Below, one piece after another: positions 11,222-19,360 of a DNA stretch of 49,743 nt. The position numbers and the translations under genes were made by a program. The notes beneath the pieces were generated by a model, which made no database searches, was not told the origin of the DNA, and worked only from the letters and a program-made list of their open reading frames with translations. Numbering within the stretch: the first letter of the stretch is position 1; each line of letters begins with the position of its first letter. The stretch comes from Chloroflexota bacterium (GTDB lineage Bacteria; Chloroflexota; Limnocylindria; Limnocylindrales; CSP1-4). The DNA is taken from the NCBI GenBank assembly GCA_029778235.1, contig JAKOQS010000007.1:1-49743 (forward strand), in the 5' to 3' direction.

Positions 11222-11743
11222 ATGGGCATGGACGGGCCGCCGCCCGGCACCACGGAGCTCGGCATCGACATCGTCCGTGTGTCTCGCCTCCAGGCCGCGC
11301 TCGACCGATTCGGCGCCCGGTTCATCGCGCGCGTCTGCACGCCCGCGGAGGCACGCTACGTCCGCGGCCGAGCGGAGACGCTCGCCGGCCGCTGGGCCGC
11401 GAAGGAGGCCGTCAGCAAGGTCCTGGGGCTGGGGGTCCGCGGCATCGGGTGGCGCGACATCGAGATCGAACGCCTGCCCACCGGACAGCCCTCGGTCGTG
11501 CTGCACGGGCGGGCGGCATCGCGCGCGGAGCAGCTCGGGATGGCGACGATCTCGCTGTCGATCAGCCACGAGGACGAGTTCGCCGTGGCGATCGCGTACG
11601 GCGTCCGGACCGCGGCGGGACGGTACGTCTTCCCGCCGGACATCGACCAGAGGATCGACGAGCGCGAGCGCGCGCTGCTCGCACGGATCGAGCGGGTCCG
11701 CGCGCTTCACGCGGAGCTCCGGGCCGCGGAGGAGGCGTCGTGA
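11222..11743 (+). CDS. acpS: Holo-[acyl-carrier-protein] synthase with C-terminal extension
   Basis: Transfers 4'-phosphopantetheine from CoA to acyl carrier protein. The motifs ELGIDIVRVSR and GRWAAKEAVSKVLG (magnesium and CoA binding) are intact. It has 173 residues against about 120-130 usually. The extra 45 or so residues form a charged, probably helical tail (DIDQRIDERERALLARIERVRALHAELRAAEE). It begins four bases after glmS, and its stop overlaps the nnrD GTG. Confidence 0.92.
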   Translation: MGMDGPPPGTTELGIDIVRVSRLQAALDRFGARFIARVCTPAEARYVRGRAETLAGRWAAKEAVSKVLGLGVRGIGWRDIEIERLPTGQPSVVLHGRAASRAEQLGMATISLSISHEDEFAVAIAYGVRTAAGRYVFPPDIDQRIDERERALLARIERVRALHAELRAAEEAS

Positions 11744-12771
11744 GCGGGCATGGTCGCGATGCTGCGCCGGCGCCGATCGACGAGCGCGTCGCCGCCGCCC
11801 TGCTGCCCCCGCGTCCTGCCCGCGGCCACAAGGGCACCTTCGGCAAGCTCCTGGTCGTCGCCGGATCCCTCGACTACGCGGGCGCGGCGCTCCTCGTCTG
11901 CCGCGCGGCCGGGCGTGCCGGCGCGGGGCTCGTGACGCTCGCGGTCCCCGAGTCGCTCCAGCCCCTCTTCGCGGCCAAGGTCGAGGAAGCCACGACGATG
12001 GCTCTCCCCGAGGACGACGTGGAGGAGGTGGACCCCGAGCCCGCCCTCGCGATGGTCCTCGATCACGACCACGACGCGCTCGTGATCGGCCCGGGTCTGC
12101 GGGCTGCCCTCGCGACCGGCGACCTCGTCCGCGGGATCCTCGCGGTCGGCGGCGACCCGGACCCCGCGCCCGCCGTCGTCGATGCCGAAGCCCTCCGGTC
12201 GCTCGCGTCGGAGGACGGCTGGTGGGAGGGGATCCGTCGCCCATCGGTCCTCACGCCGCACACCGGCGAGTTCGCGCGGCTGCGCTCAGCCAGCGGGGTC
12301 GAGCCGGGCGCGGACGGCGACCTGATCGACGACGACGACGCGCGCGCCGCCGCGGCGTCCGACGCGGCGCGGGCATGGGGCCAGGTGGTGGTCCTCAAGG
12401 GCGCGCGGACGGTCGTCGCATCGCCGGACGCGGGCGTCGCCGTGGCGCCCTTCGAGAACCCGGCGCTCGCGAGTGGTGGGACGGGTGACGTGCTCGCCGG
12501 GACCATCGGGGCGCTGCTCGCGCAGGGCCTTGCGCCATACGATGCCGCCCGCCTCGGCGTCCACCTGCACGGCGCGGCGGGGGAGGCGGTCCGCCATCGC
12601 ATCGGGGACGCAGGCCTCCTCGCGTCGGATCTGCCACTCGAGATCGTGCTCGCCCGCCGGCGACTCCAGGAGCGGGCCGACCGTGAGGCGCGCGGAGCGC
12701 GGATCGGGTTCGGTGCCGAGGGCGGCCGGCGCGAGGCCGCCGCCCAGGACGGGACGCCGCGCGAAGCATGA
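11740..12771 (+). CDS. nnrD: ADP-dependent NAD(P)H-hydrate dehydratase
   Basis: Repairs damaged (hydrated) NADH and NADPH. It is a ribokinase-like fold with GHKGTFGKLLVVAGS at the N terminus and the catalytic GGTGDVLAGTIGALLAQG near residue 247. Many bacteria fuse this to an NnrE epimerase domain. Here only the dehydratase half is present (343 residues), so the epimerase is elsewhere or absent. GTG at 11740 overlaps the acpS stop (GTGA), and the end overlaps alr. Confidence 0.93.
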   Translation: MSGHGRDAAPAPIDERVAAALLPPRPARGHKGTFGKLLVVAGSLDYAGAALLVCRAAGRAGAGLVTLAVPESLQPLFAAKVEEATTMALPEDDVEEVDPEPALAMVLDHDHDALVIGPGLRAALATGDLVRGILAVGGDPDPAPAVVDAEALRSLASEDGWWEGIRRPSVLTPHTGEFARLRSASGVEPGADGDLIDDDDARAAAASDAARAWGQVVVLKGARTVVASPDAGVAVAPFENPALASGGTGDVLAGTIGALLAQGLAPYDAARLGVHLHGAAGEAVRHRIGDAGLLASDLPLEIVLARRRLQERADREARGARIGFGAEGGRREAAAQDGTPREA

Positions 12772-14018
12772 CGGCCGACCCCCCGATCGCCCGGCGCCTC
12801 GCCGACGCAGGCCTGCCGATGCTCCCGCGGACGGCGTGGCTGCGGGTGGACGGAGACGCGCTCGTCGCCAACCTGGCCGTCCTCCGGACGCTCGCCGGGC
12901 CCGGGGTCGCGGTGCACGTCGTGGTCAAGGCGGACGCGTACGGACACGGCGCCGTGCCCGTCGCGCGCATCCTGGAGGGCGCGGGGGCAGACGGGTTCTG
13001 TGTCGCGTCGCTCGACGAGGCGCTCGAGCTCCGCGCGGGCGGCGTCCGCGCCTCCCTGGTGGTCCTGTACGCGGTGCCCGCGGAGCACGCCGCGGAGGCG
13101 GCCAGGCTCGACATCGACCTCACCGTCGCCGACGACGTCCTGCTCCGCCGGACGCTCGAGGCGATCGCCGACGCGCGCGCCGCGGGGGCGCTCCGACGGC
13201 GCGTCGGCCTCCATCTGCAGGTGGAGACGGGTCTGGGCCGCGACGGCGTGGGCATCGCGGCCGTCGCACAGGCGGCACGGGCGATCCGCGCCACGCCCGG
13301 GGCGAGGCTCGCCGGCGTCTGGTCGCACCTGGCCGCGCCTGCCGACGCGGCGAGCGCCCGCCGGCAGGCCGACGCGTTCGCGGAGACGACCGGTCGCCTT
13401 GCGGCGGCGCGGATCACGAGGACGCGGCGGCACCTGGCGGCGAGCGGGGCCGTCCTCGCGGCGTCGGCCCCATCGCACGAGGCGGTCAGGGTGGGGATCG
13501 CGGCGTTCGGGATCGCCCCCGACGCCGTCGTCGGAGACCCGCGGATCCGCGGGCGCCTCGCGCTCCTCCGGCCCGCGGCGTCGCTGCACGCCCTGCCGGT
13601 CCGCGTCGCCGACCTCCCACCTGGGCACGGGGTCGGCTACGGTCCCTCGTTCGTCACGGTCCGCGAGAGCCGCATCGCCACGCTTCCCCTCGGGTACGCC
13701 GACGGATGGCGGCGGGCGTTCGAGGGTGCCCCGGTGCTCGTCCGCGGCCGGCTCGTCCCCACCGTCGGCCGCGTCTCGATGGATTCCGTCACGGTCGACG
13801 TGACGGAGGTCCCCGGCCCGCCGGTCACCGTGGACGACGAGTTTGTCCTGCTCGGCCGCCAGGGATCCGCGGAGGTCGGCATCGAGGACCTGGCGCGCCG
13901 GGGCGACACGATCGCCTACGAGGTCATCGCCGCGCTCGGCCGACGCCTTTCCCGGGTGTACGATTCGATCTCCGGCACCGGGACGATCCGGACGCTCATG
14001 GGGGAGGTCCGGCGATGA
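12768..14018 (+). CDS. alr: Alanine racemase
   Basis: A PLP enzyme making D-alanine for peptidoglycan. The PLP lysine is Lys54 in VVKADAYGHGAVPVA. The second catalytic residue, tyrosine, is in the GVGYGPSF segment near residue 290, and TLPLGYADGWRR and VGRVSMD are also conserved. It has 416 residues with a short N-terminal extension. It overlaps nnrD and the macro gene by 4 bases each. Confidence 0.96.
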   Translation: MTADPPIARRLADAGLPMLPRTAWLRVDGDALVANLAVLRTLAGPGVAVHVVVKADAYGHGAVPVARILEGAGADGFCVASLDEALELRAGGVRASLVVLYAVPAEHAAEAARLDIDLTVADDVLLRRTLEAIADARAAGALRRRVGLHLQVETGLGRDGVGIAAVAQAARAIRATPGARLAGVWSHLAAPADAASARRQADAFAETTGRLAAARITRTRRHLAASGAVLAASAPSHEAVRVGIAAFGIAPDAVVGDPRIRGRLALLRPAASLHALPVRVADLPPGHGVGYGPSFVTVRESRIATLPLGYADGWRRAFEGAPVLVRGRLVPTVGRVSMDSVTVDVTEVPGPPVTVDDEFVLLGRQGSAEVGIEDLARRGDTIAYEVIAALGRRLSRVYDSISGTGTIRTLMGEVRR

Positions 14019-14539
14019 CGCGCCTCCAGGCATGGCACGGCGATATCTGCGACCTCGAGGTGGACGCGATCGTGTCGCCCGCCACGGGCGCTCTCTGGAT
14101 GTCGGCCGGCGTCGGGGCGGCGATCAAGAAGCGCGGCGGTGACGCCATCGAGATCGCCGCCGTGCGCCAGGCGCCGATCGCGGTCGGCCAGACCGTCGTG
14201 ACGCCCGCCGGTGCGCTCCTCGCCCGGCACGTGATCCACGCGGCGACGCTCGAGGCGGCGCATCGGACGACACCCGAGACGGTCGCGACGGCCGCCCGGA
14301 GCGCGGTTCGTCGTGCGCAGGAGATCGGCGCCGTCTCTCTCGCGCTGCCGGCCCTCGGCGCGGGCATGGGCGGGCTCGATCCGGAGACCTCGGCCGGTGC
14401 GACCGTGGGGGCGGTCCGCGACGCGCTCGCCGACGCACCGGGGATCCGCCGAGTCATCTTCGCGCTTCGTGACGCGGAGACGTTCGTCGCGTACCGTGAC
14501 GAGATCGAGCGGACCGAGTCAGCGGCCGGTCCGCCATGA
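14015..14539 (+). CDS. Macro-domain protein with altered NxAN motif
   Basis: A 174-residue single macro domain, the fold that binds ADP-ribose or its derivatives. It begins with the family's GDICDLEVDAIVSPATGALWMSAGVGAAIKK. The usual asparagines of the NAAN loop read S-P-A-T here. The glycine loop LPALGAGMGGLDPE and the HVIHAATLE strand are kept. Ligand and catalytic ability are unclear. It is translationally coupled to alr and to the following small gene. Confidence 0.88.
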   Translation: MTRLQAWHGDICDLEVDAIVSPATGALWMSAGVGAAIKKRGGDAIEIAAVRQAPIAVGQTVVTPAGALLARHVIHAATLEAAHRTTPETVATAARSAVRRAQEIGAVSLALPALGAGMGGLDPETSAGATVGAVRDALADAPGIRRVIFALRDAETFVAYRDEIERTESAAGPP

Positions 14540-14826
14540 GCTTCCGGCCGGAGCACTACGAGGAGGAGCGAGCGGAGCTCGTGGAGCGCGTGGCCCGCGA
14601 GATCCACCTCCGGGGACTGACGGCGTCCGCCGTCCACTTCCTCGAGGCCAGCCGCCCGGAATCCGGCCTCACCGGGAGTGCGATGCTCTTCTTCGACCCT
14701 GTCCTGCGCCAGGTCTTCGGCAGCGGCCACGTCCCCGTCGTGGCCATCCTCGCGGACGAGGAGGGGATCGATCAGCTCATCGACCGCCTCATCGAGCTCG
14801 ACGAGGAGGAGGGCTGGGAGGCCTGA
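14536..14826 (+). CDS. Small acidic protein, function unknown
   Basis: A 96-residue soluble protein rich in Glu/Asp at both ends (HYEEERAELVERVARE; EGIDQLIDRLIELDEEEGWE) with a central hydrophobic, probably beta segment (GSAMLFFDPVLRQVFGSGHVPVVAILAD). No recognised motif, cysteine or membrane helix. It overlaps the macro gene by ATGA, so it is almost certainly translated and is the last gene of this operon. Confidence 0.75.
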   Translation: MSFRPEHYEEERAELVERVAREIHLRGLTASAVHFLEASRPESGLTGSAMLFFDPVLRQVFGSGHVPVVAILADEEGIDQLIDRLIELDEEEGWEA

Positions 14827-14869
14827 CCTCGCCCGGCCGCCCGGCCCGACCCGGAGGGCGCATGGCGGG

Positions 14870-14885
14870 TAGGATTCCGTCGGTG
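14870..14885 (+). promoter_or_regulatory. Leaderless promoter of the MutL-like gene
   Basis: TAGGAT at 14870-14875 lies seven bases before GTG at 14883. This spacing places the transcription start at or next to the start codon, and no Shine-Dalgarno sequence is seen. It also decides the start, since the frame is open far upstream. Confidence 0.6.
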
Positions 14886-16478
14886 AGCAGCGCAGCGGAC
14901 GTCCGGATCGCCGTCGAGGAGGGGACCGCGACGGTGGCCGCCTCCCTCCTCGCCACGTTCGATGGCCGGTGGCGTCTCGTGGCATCCGAGGCCGCGCCGG
15001 CACCGGTCGGCGCGGACGCCCTCATCGCGCGCCTGGTCGGCGCCGCCAGGGCCGCGGATCCCGTCCTCGCCCGGCATCTTCCCACCCCGGCGCGTGCGGT
15101 CGACCTGCCGCGGATCGCCTCGCGAGGCGCGCCCGCCCCGGCGGCCGCGATCGTCGCCGCCTCCGAGCGCCAGTCGACCGCGCTCGCGTCCGCGGTCCGG
15201 TCGGCAGGCTTCGTCGTCCGCAAGCCCGCCGGTGCGCCGGACCTGCTCGGCGCGCTGGCGGCGGCCCTGGCGCCGGACGTCACCGTCGTCGTCGCCGGGA
15301 GCGGCCCGAAGCCGACGTCGGACGAGCGCGGCGTCGCCGATGAGATCCTCGCCGCGATCATGGCGATCGCCGCCCGGCGGCCGGAGGTCTCGTTCGTGGT
15401 CGCCGGGCCGCTCGCGGCGCGGATCGCCGCGCCGGACGTGCGTGCGCGGACGTCGGTGGTGGACGAGGCGCCGGAGGTGGACGGCGGCCTCGCGCTCCGC
15501 GAGACGCTCCTCGAGCTCGCCCTCCCGCACGACCACACTCGGCGCGGGATCGTGGCCGCGGCCCGCGAGGTCGCGCTGCTGCTCGAGCTCCGCGTGGAGG
15601 TCGTCGAGGTGGGCCACGCCGCCGGCCTGCGGATGACCGCGTGGCCGGCGGGCGAGGGCGCGACGAGCACCGACGCCCGCGTCGCCATGCTCGCCGATGG
15701 CGCGCTCGTGCCTCCCGACCCGGCCGACGAGGTCGTCGACGCGATCGCCGCTTGGTCCCCGGTCGCGCTCGACCGGGTCCGGCTCCGCGATCGGCTGGTC
15801 GAAGCCTACGAGAAGCCCTGGGGGGACCTGGACGGTGAGGGCGCCGCGCTGGTCATCGCCGCAGCCCGGGCCGCGGTCGAGCGGACGACCGCCGCGACGC
15901 CGGACCTCGAGTCCCTCCCTGCCGCGGATCTGCTGATCGCGGCGGGCGGTGCGTGGGCCGACGCTCCCCCGCCGGCGGTCGCGCTCGCGCTCGTGGACGT
16001 GGCGCGGCGGGCCGGGGCGATGCAGCTCGGCCTGGACCATGCCCGGCTGCTGGGTCCGCTCGGCCTCGTGGAGGACCCCGACGAGCGACGGGCGCTCATC
16101 GCCGGTGCCTTCGACGACATCGTGCTGCCTCTGGGTACGGCGATCGTTCCCCGTGGCGTCAGGGCGTCGCGCGCGTCGGCAGGCCACCTCACCCTGACGG
16201 TGGACGGATCGATCACGACGTACATCGAGCTGGAGGCCGGCGGGATCCACCTCGTCGACCTGCCACCCGGCGCGACCGGGATCGCACGCCTCGCCGCGCG
16301 CGACGCGATGGACCTGGGCGTCCGTGGCCGCGAGTTCGAGATCCCCGTCACGGGCGGCCTCGGGGGTCTCCTCGTCGACATGCGCGACGTCCCTCTCCGC
16401 CTGCCCTCCCGTCCCGACCGGCGCCGCGAGGCGCTCGCCGCATGGCAACGGCCCCTGTGGCCGGACGCCGACCGATGA
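14883..16478 (+). CDS. Degenerate MutL-like (ASKHA-fold) protein
   Basis: A 531-residue soluble protein. The opening (RIAVEEGTATVAASLLATFDGRWRLV) resembles the phosphate-1 strand-turn-strand of the MutL/GlmL glutamate-mutase accessory family, but the usual D-x-G-S/T is replaced by VEEGTA. VTVVVAGSGP, VSFVVAGPLAARI and VVEVGHAAGLRMTAW follow; the C terminus (GITGIARLAARDAMDLGVRG-like, GGLGGLLVDMRDVPLRLP) matches Chloroflexi proteins annotated as glutamate mutase L, from memory. No mutase subunit is nearby. It overlaps the next gene by ATGA. Family assignment is an inference. Confidence 0.6.
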   Translation: MSSAADVRIAVEEGTATVAASLLATFDGRWRLVASEAAPAPVGADALIARLVGAARAADPVLARHLPTPARAVDLPRIASRGAPAPAAAIVAASERQSTALASAVRSAGFVVRKPAGAPDLLGALAAALAPDVTVVVAGSGPKPTSDERGVADEILAAIMAIAARRPEVSFVVAGPLAARIAAPDVRARTSVVDEAPEVDGGLALRETLLELALPHDHTRRGIVAAAREVALLLELRVEVVEVGHAAGLRMTAWPAGEGATSTDARVAMLADGALVPPDPADEVVDAIAAWSPVALDRVRLRDRLVEAYEKPWGDLDGEGAALVIAAARAAVERTTAATPDLESLPAADLLIAAGGAWADAPPPAVALALVDVARRAGAMQLGLDHARLLGPLGLVEDPDERRALIAGAFDDIVLPLGTAIVPRGVRASRASAGHLTLTVDGSITTYIELEAGGIHLVDLPPGATGIARLAARDAMDLGVRGREFEIPVTGGLGGLLVDMRDVPLRLPSRPDRRREALAAWQRPLWPDADR

Positions 16479-17512
16479 GCGATGCACGCCCCGCCGCGCG
16501 CATCGCGAGCGGCCTCGACCTGGTGGTCGTGCGCCCGCTCACGGTGACGGCGCCGCTCCTCCGATTCCCGCTCGCACCGGGTGATCGGCCGCTCGTGCTC
16601 GACGGAGAAGAGGTCGCGGCGGGGACGACGCTCGCGCGGCGCTATCGCGACGTCCACGTGGAGGTCTTCCCGCGCCCCGAGGGATCGCTCCGCGCGTCGC
16701 CCGCGCCGGGTGCCTGGTGGCCCGGCACCGAGGCCGGCCGCGCCCGCGGCCGCGGGCGTCGCGGGACGCCGCCCGGCGAGATCCTCTTCGACGTGGGCGA
16801 TCGCTGGCACGTGGCCGTCGGCGAGCACGAAGAGGCGCTCGACGCGCCGGCCGACGGTCGGATCGATCACGTCCTGCCCGGGTCCGGGATCTCCCTTCAC
16901 GCCGCCGGCGCGGGGATCCCGGGGGTGGCGGCCGTCGGGGGACCCAGCCGCGGCCGGCTCGTGACATTCCCCCCGGACGCCGACCTGCGGACCGGGGCGC
17001 TCGACGTGGGGCTCGCCGGCGCGATCGTCGCGGTCGGCGCCCGAGTGGATGCCGAGACGCTCACCCGCTGCCGGGCGACCGGGCTCCGCGGGGTCGTGGT
17101 GGCGAACCTGTCGGACAAGGAGCGCCGCGACTTCCTCGCGTCCGAGGCGCGGCAGCGCGCCGGCTACCACGGGCTGGCACCGTTCGCGGTGCTCATCCTC
17201 GACGGCGCCGTCCGGCGCCCCATCGCCACGCCCGTCCGGTCGCTGCTCGAGAGCATCGACGGCCGCGAGGTCGCGATCGTCGGCGACCCGCCGATGCTGG
17301 TCTTCGACGCGAGCGGGGTCGCCCTGCCCGAGATCCCCGCCGACCTCGTCCGCATCGCCAGCGGACCCGCCGCGGGGCGCGAGGGCACCTGGGTCGGCGA
17401 CCTCGGGATCAGGCGGTTCCGCGCGGGTGTCCGCCTGCGTGCCGGCCTCGTCCGACTCGACGATGGCAGCGAGGTCGCCGTCCCGCTCGCCGACCTCGAG
17501 CGGTTCGCGTAG
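16475..17512 (+). CDS. Conserved protein with KOW-like C terminus, partner of MutL-like protein
   Basis: A 345-residue soluble protein. An N-terminal beta-rich part (PLLRFPLAPGDRPLVLDGEEV) is followed by a central glycine-rich stretch (IDHVLPGSGISLHAAGAGIPG) and LAGAIVAVGARVDAETLTRCRATGLRGVVVANL. The C-terminal 50 residues (VRIASGPAAGREGTWVGDL...VRLRAGLVRLDDGSEVAVPLADLERF) look like a KOW/SH3-like barrel. It is coupled to the MutL-like gene by 4 bases. I recall the pair as adjacent in Chloroflexi but cannot verify this here. Function unknown. Confidence 0.65.
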   Translation: MSDARPAARIASGLDLVVVRPLTVTAPLLRFPLAPGDRPLVLDGEEVAAGTTLARRYRDVHVEVFPRPEGSLRASPAPGAWWPGTEAGRARGRGRRGTPPGEILFDVGDRWHVAVGEHEEALDAPADGRIDHVLPGSGISLHAAGAGIPGVAAVGGPSRGRLVTFPPDADLRTGALDVGLAGAIVAVGARVDAETLTRCRATGLRGVVVANLSDKERRDFLASEARQRAGYHGLAPFAVLILDGAVRRPIATPVRSLLESIDGREVAIVGDPPMLVFDASGVALPEIPADLVRIASGPAAGREGTWVGDLGIRRFRAGVRLRAGLVRLDDGSEVAVPLADLERFA

Positions 17513-17522
17513 CCTCAGTGGC

Positions 17523-17540
17523 GCCCCTCGCGCGGGGGGC
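17523..17540 (+). terminator. Short GC hairpin before tsaE promoter
   Basis: GCCCC and GGGGC pair around an 8-base loop just after the KOW-like gene and just before the TACGCT element. It fits the end of one transcription unit and the start of the next. The stem is short and there is no U-tract. Confidence 0.35.
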
Positions 17541-17550
17541 CGGGGGCGTG

Positions 17551-17565
17551 TACGCTCCGGCCGTG
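17551..17565 (+). promoter_or_regulatory. Leaderless promoter of the tsaE operon
   Basis: TACGCT (17551-17556) lies exactly six bases before GTG at 17563, so transcription would begin at the G of the start codon. No Shine-Dalgarno sequence is present. Confidence 0.6.
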
Positions 17566-18030
17566 CCCACCACCGATGACGTCGTCGTCGAGACGCGCGA
17601 CCCGGCCGAGACGCGGGCGCTCGGATCGCGCCTGGCGGCGGTCGCCCACCCGGGCGACGTCATCGCGCTGACCGGGGACCTTGGAGCCGGCAAGACGGAG
17701 CTGGCGAAGGGGTTCGGCCGCGGGCTGGGCGTCACAGACGTGGTCTCGTCGCCGAGCTTCGTCCTGATGGCGGAGCACGCAGGACGGCTCCGCCTCTTCC
17801 ACCTCGACCTCTATCGGCTCGATGGGCCGGAGGCGGCGATCGCCGCGGGCCTGCTCGACGAGCGGGAGGTGGAGGGAGTCACGTTGATCGAATGGGCGGA
17901 GCGCCTGGGCGGCGAACTGCCGCTCCGACGGCTCGAGATCCGGATCGAGACGCTCGCCGACGACGCCCGCCGGATCACACTCCACGCCACCGATGTCGCT
18001 CATCGTCGCTACCTCGAGGTCGCGCGATGA
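17563..18030 (+). CDS. tsaE: tRNA t6A synthesis ATPase TsaE
   Basis: A 155-residue P-loop ATPase of the TsaBDE complex that puts threonylcarbamoyl on A37 of ANN-decoding tRNAs. Walker A is GDLGAGKT (residues 38-45). The SSPSFVLMAEH and FHLDLYRL segments and the WAERLGGELP end are typical. The frame is open upstream through the previous gene. GTG at 17563 is chosen from family length and the promoter hexamer. Its stop overlaps the tsaB start. Confidence 0.95.
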   Translation: MPTTDDVVVETRDPAETRALGSRLAAVAHPGDVIALTGDLGAGKTELAKGFGRGLGVTDVVSSPSFVLMAEHAGRLRLFHLDLYRLDGPEAAIAAGLLDEREVEGVTLIEWAERLGGELPLRRLEIRIETLADDARRITLHATDVAHRRYLEVAR

Positions 18031-18713
18031 ACGACCGCAGCGGGTGCCTCCTCGCGATCGACACCGCGACCTCGATCGCCCACGTCGTGCTCTCCGACCT
18101 CGACGGAGCAGTGCTCGCCGCCGACGCCTGGGCGGCCGGCCATCGGCATGGCGAGGAGCTGCTCGGGCGCATCGCCAGTCTGCTGGCGTCCGCGGGCGCG
18201 ACGCGGACAGCCCTCGCGGGCATCGTCGTGGGCCTCGGCCCGGGGGCGTTCACCGGCCTGCGCGTCGGGATCGCCACGGCGAAGGGCCTCGCCTCCGGCC
18301 TCGGCCTGCCGATCGCGGGCGTCGGCTCCGGTGCGGTGCTCGCGGCCGCGGCGGTCGCCGTCGGTGTCGCGCCCCCGGATGCCGACGTCGCGGTGCTCCT
18401 GCCCGCCGGGCCGTCGGAACGGACGCTCGACCTGCACGGCCGCGCGGTCCGCCTCACCGCGGGCGAGGAGCCCGACCTCCCGCCGGGGACGACGCTCGTC
18501 GCCGTGGACCTCGACGGCCGTGCGCCCGCCGACGCGCTCGCTCGCGGGGAGGCCGCCCGCCGTGGGTTCGCCGCCGCGCTCGCCCGTGCCGGGTCGGACC
18601 GGATCCGCGCGGGTGGCGATGACCTCGCCCGTCTCGTGCCCGAGTACGTCACGCCGCCGCGCGGCATCGCCGCGCCCACCGGGGAGGTCGCATGGTCGCG
18701 CACCCGGGGCTGA
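18027..18713 (+). CDS. tsaB: tRNA t6A synthesis protein TsaB
   Basis: A 228-residue ASKHA-fold protein that dimerises with TsaD. It starts CLLAIDTATSIAHVVL and has the signature GLGPGAFTGLRVGIATAKGLA (about residues 70-90). It lacks the metal-binding histidines of TsaD, as is normal. The ATG overlaps the tsaE stop, and the last 22 bases overlap rimI. Confidence 0.95.
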   Translation: MNDRSGCLLAIDTATSIAHVVLSDLDGAVLAADAWAAGHRHGEELLGRIASLLASAGATRTALAGIVVGLGPGAFTGLRVGIATAKGLASGLGLPIAGVGSGAVLAAAAVAVGVAPPDADVAVLLPAGPSERTLDLHGRAVRLTAGEEPDLPPGTTLVAVDLDGRAPADALARGEAARRGFAAALARAGSDRIRAGGDDLARLVPEYVTPPRGIAAPTGEVAWSRTRG

Positions 18714-19360
18714 GGCTGCAGATCCTCCCGATGCACGTGGACGATCTGCCGGCGGTCCACGTGATCGAGCGGCAGAGCTTCACCACGCCGTGGCCGCCGC
18801 AGGCGTATCGCTCGGAGCTCGAATCCAACGACCTCGCGCACTACCTCAGCGCGTGGCTGGGCGGCAGGATCGTCGCCTACGCCGGGATGTGGCTCATGCT
18901 CGACGAGGCCCACATCACCACCTTCGCCGTGGACCCGGCGTGGCGCCGCCGCCGGATCGGCGACCGGCTGCTCATGGCGCTCCTGGACCTCGCGATCGCG
19001 CGGGGGGCACGGGACGCCACCCTGGAGGTCCGCGTCTCGAACATCGCGGCCCGGCGGCTCTACGAGAAGTTCGGGTTCCGCCCGATCGGCATCCGCCCGC
19101 GCTACTACACCGACGACGGCGAGGACGCGCTGGTGATGACCACGCCCCCGTTCTCGGAGACCGCGCTGACCCGCCGGCTCGACCGCCTCCGCGCCTGGGT
19201 CGCGACCCTGCCCGAGCCGGATGAGAACGGCGCCGCGGATGAGGCGACGCCCGCCCCCGGGGAAGGCACCGGTGTCGAGTCCGTCGGCCTGGCGCCGGAC
19301 CACGCGGCGACGAGGCGGGAGATGCCGGATCGCGGGCGTGCGACCGAGGCGGACCCGTGA
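18692..19360 (+). CDS. rimI: GNAT acetyltransferase, RimI type
   Basis: Probable N-alpha-acetyltransferase (in E. coli RimI acetylates ribosomal protein S18). The GNAT core is residues 8-150: acetyl-CoA loop VDPAWRRRRIGDRLL, then LEVRVSNIAARRLYEKFGFRPIGIRPRYY. A 65-residue low-complexity C-terminal extension brings it to 222. GGGGAGGT lies just before the ATG, supporting this start even though it overlaps tsaB. The position between tsaB and tsaD is conserved in many bacteria. Confidence 0.9.
   Translation: MVAHPGLRLQILPMHVDDLPAVHVIERQSFTTPWPPQAYRSELESNDLAHYLSAWLGGRIVAYAGMWLMLDEAHITTFAVDPAWRRRRIGDRLLMALLDLAIARGARDATLEVRVSNIAARRLYEKFGFRPIGIRPRYYTDDGEDALVMTTPPFSETALTRRLDRLRAWVATLPEPDENGAADEATPAPGEGTGVESVGLAPDHAATRREMPDRGRATEADP

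Noticed and set aside
17521-17562. Small frame between the KOW-like gene and tsaE
   Set aside because: The 50 bases hold only a hairpin and the tsaE promoter hexamer; no start with a ribosome site.
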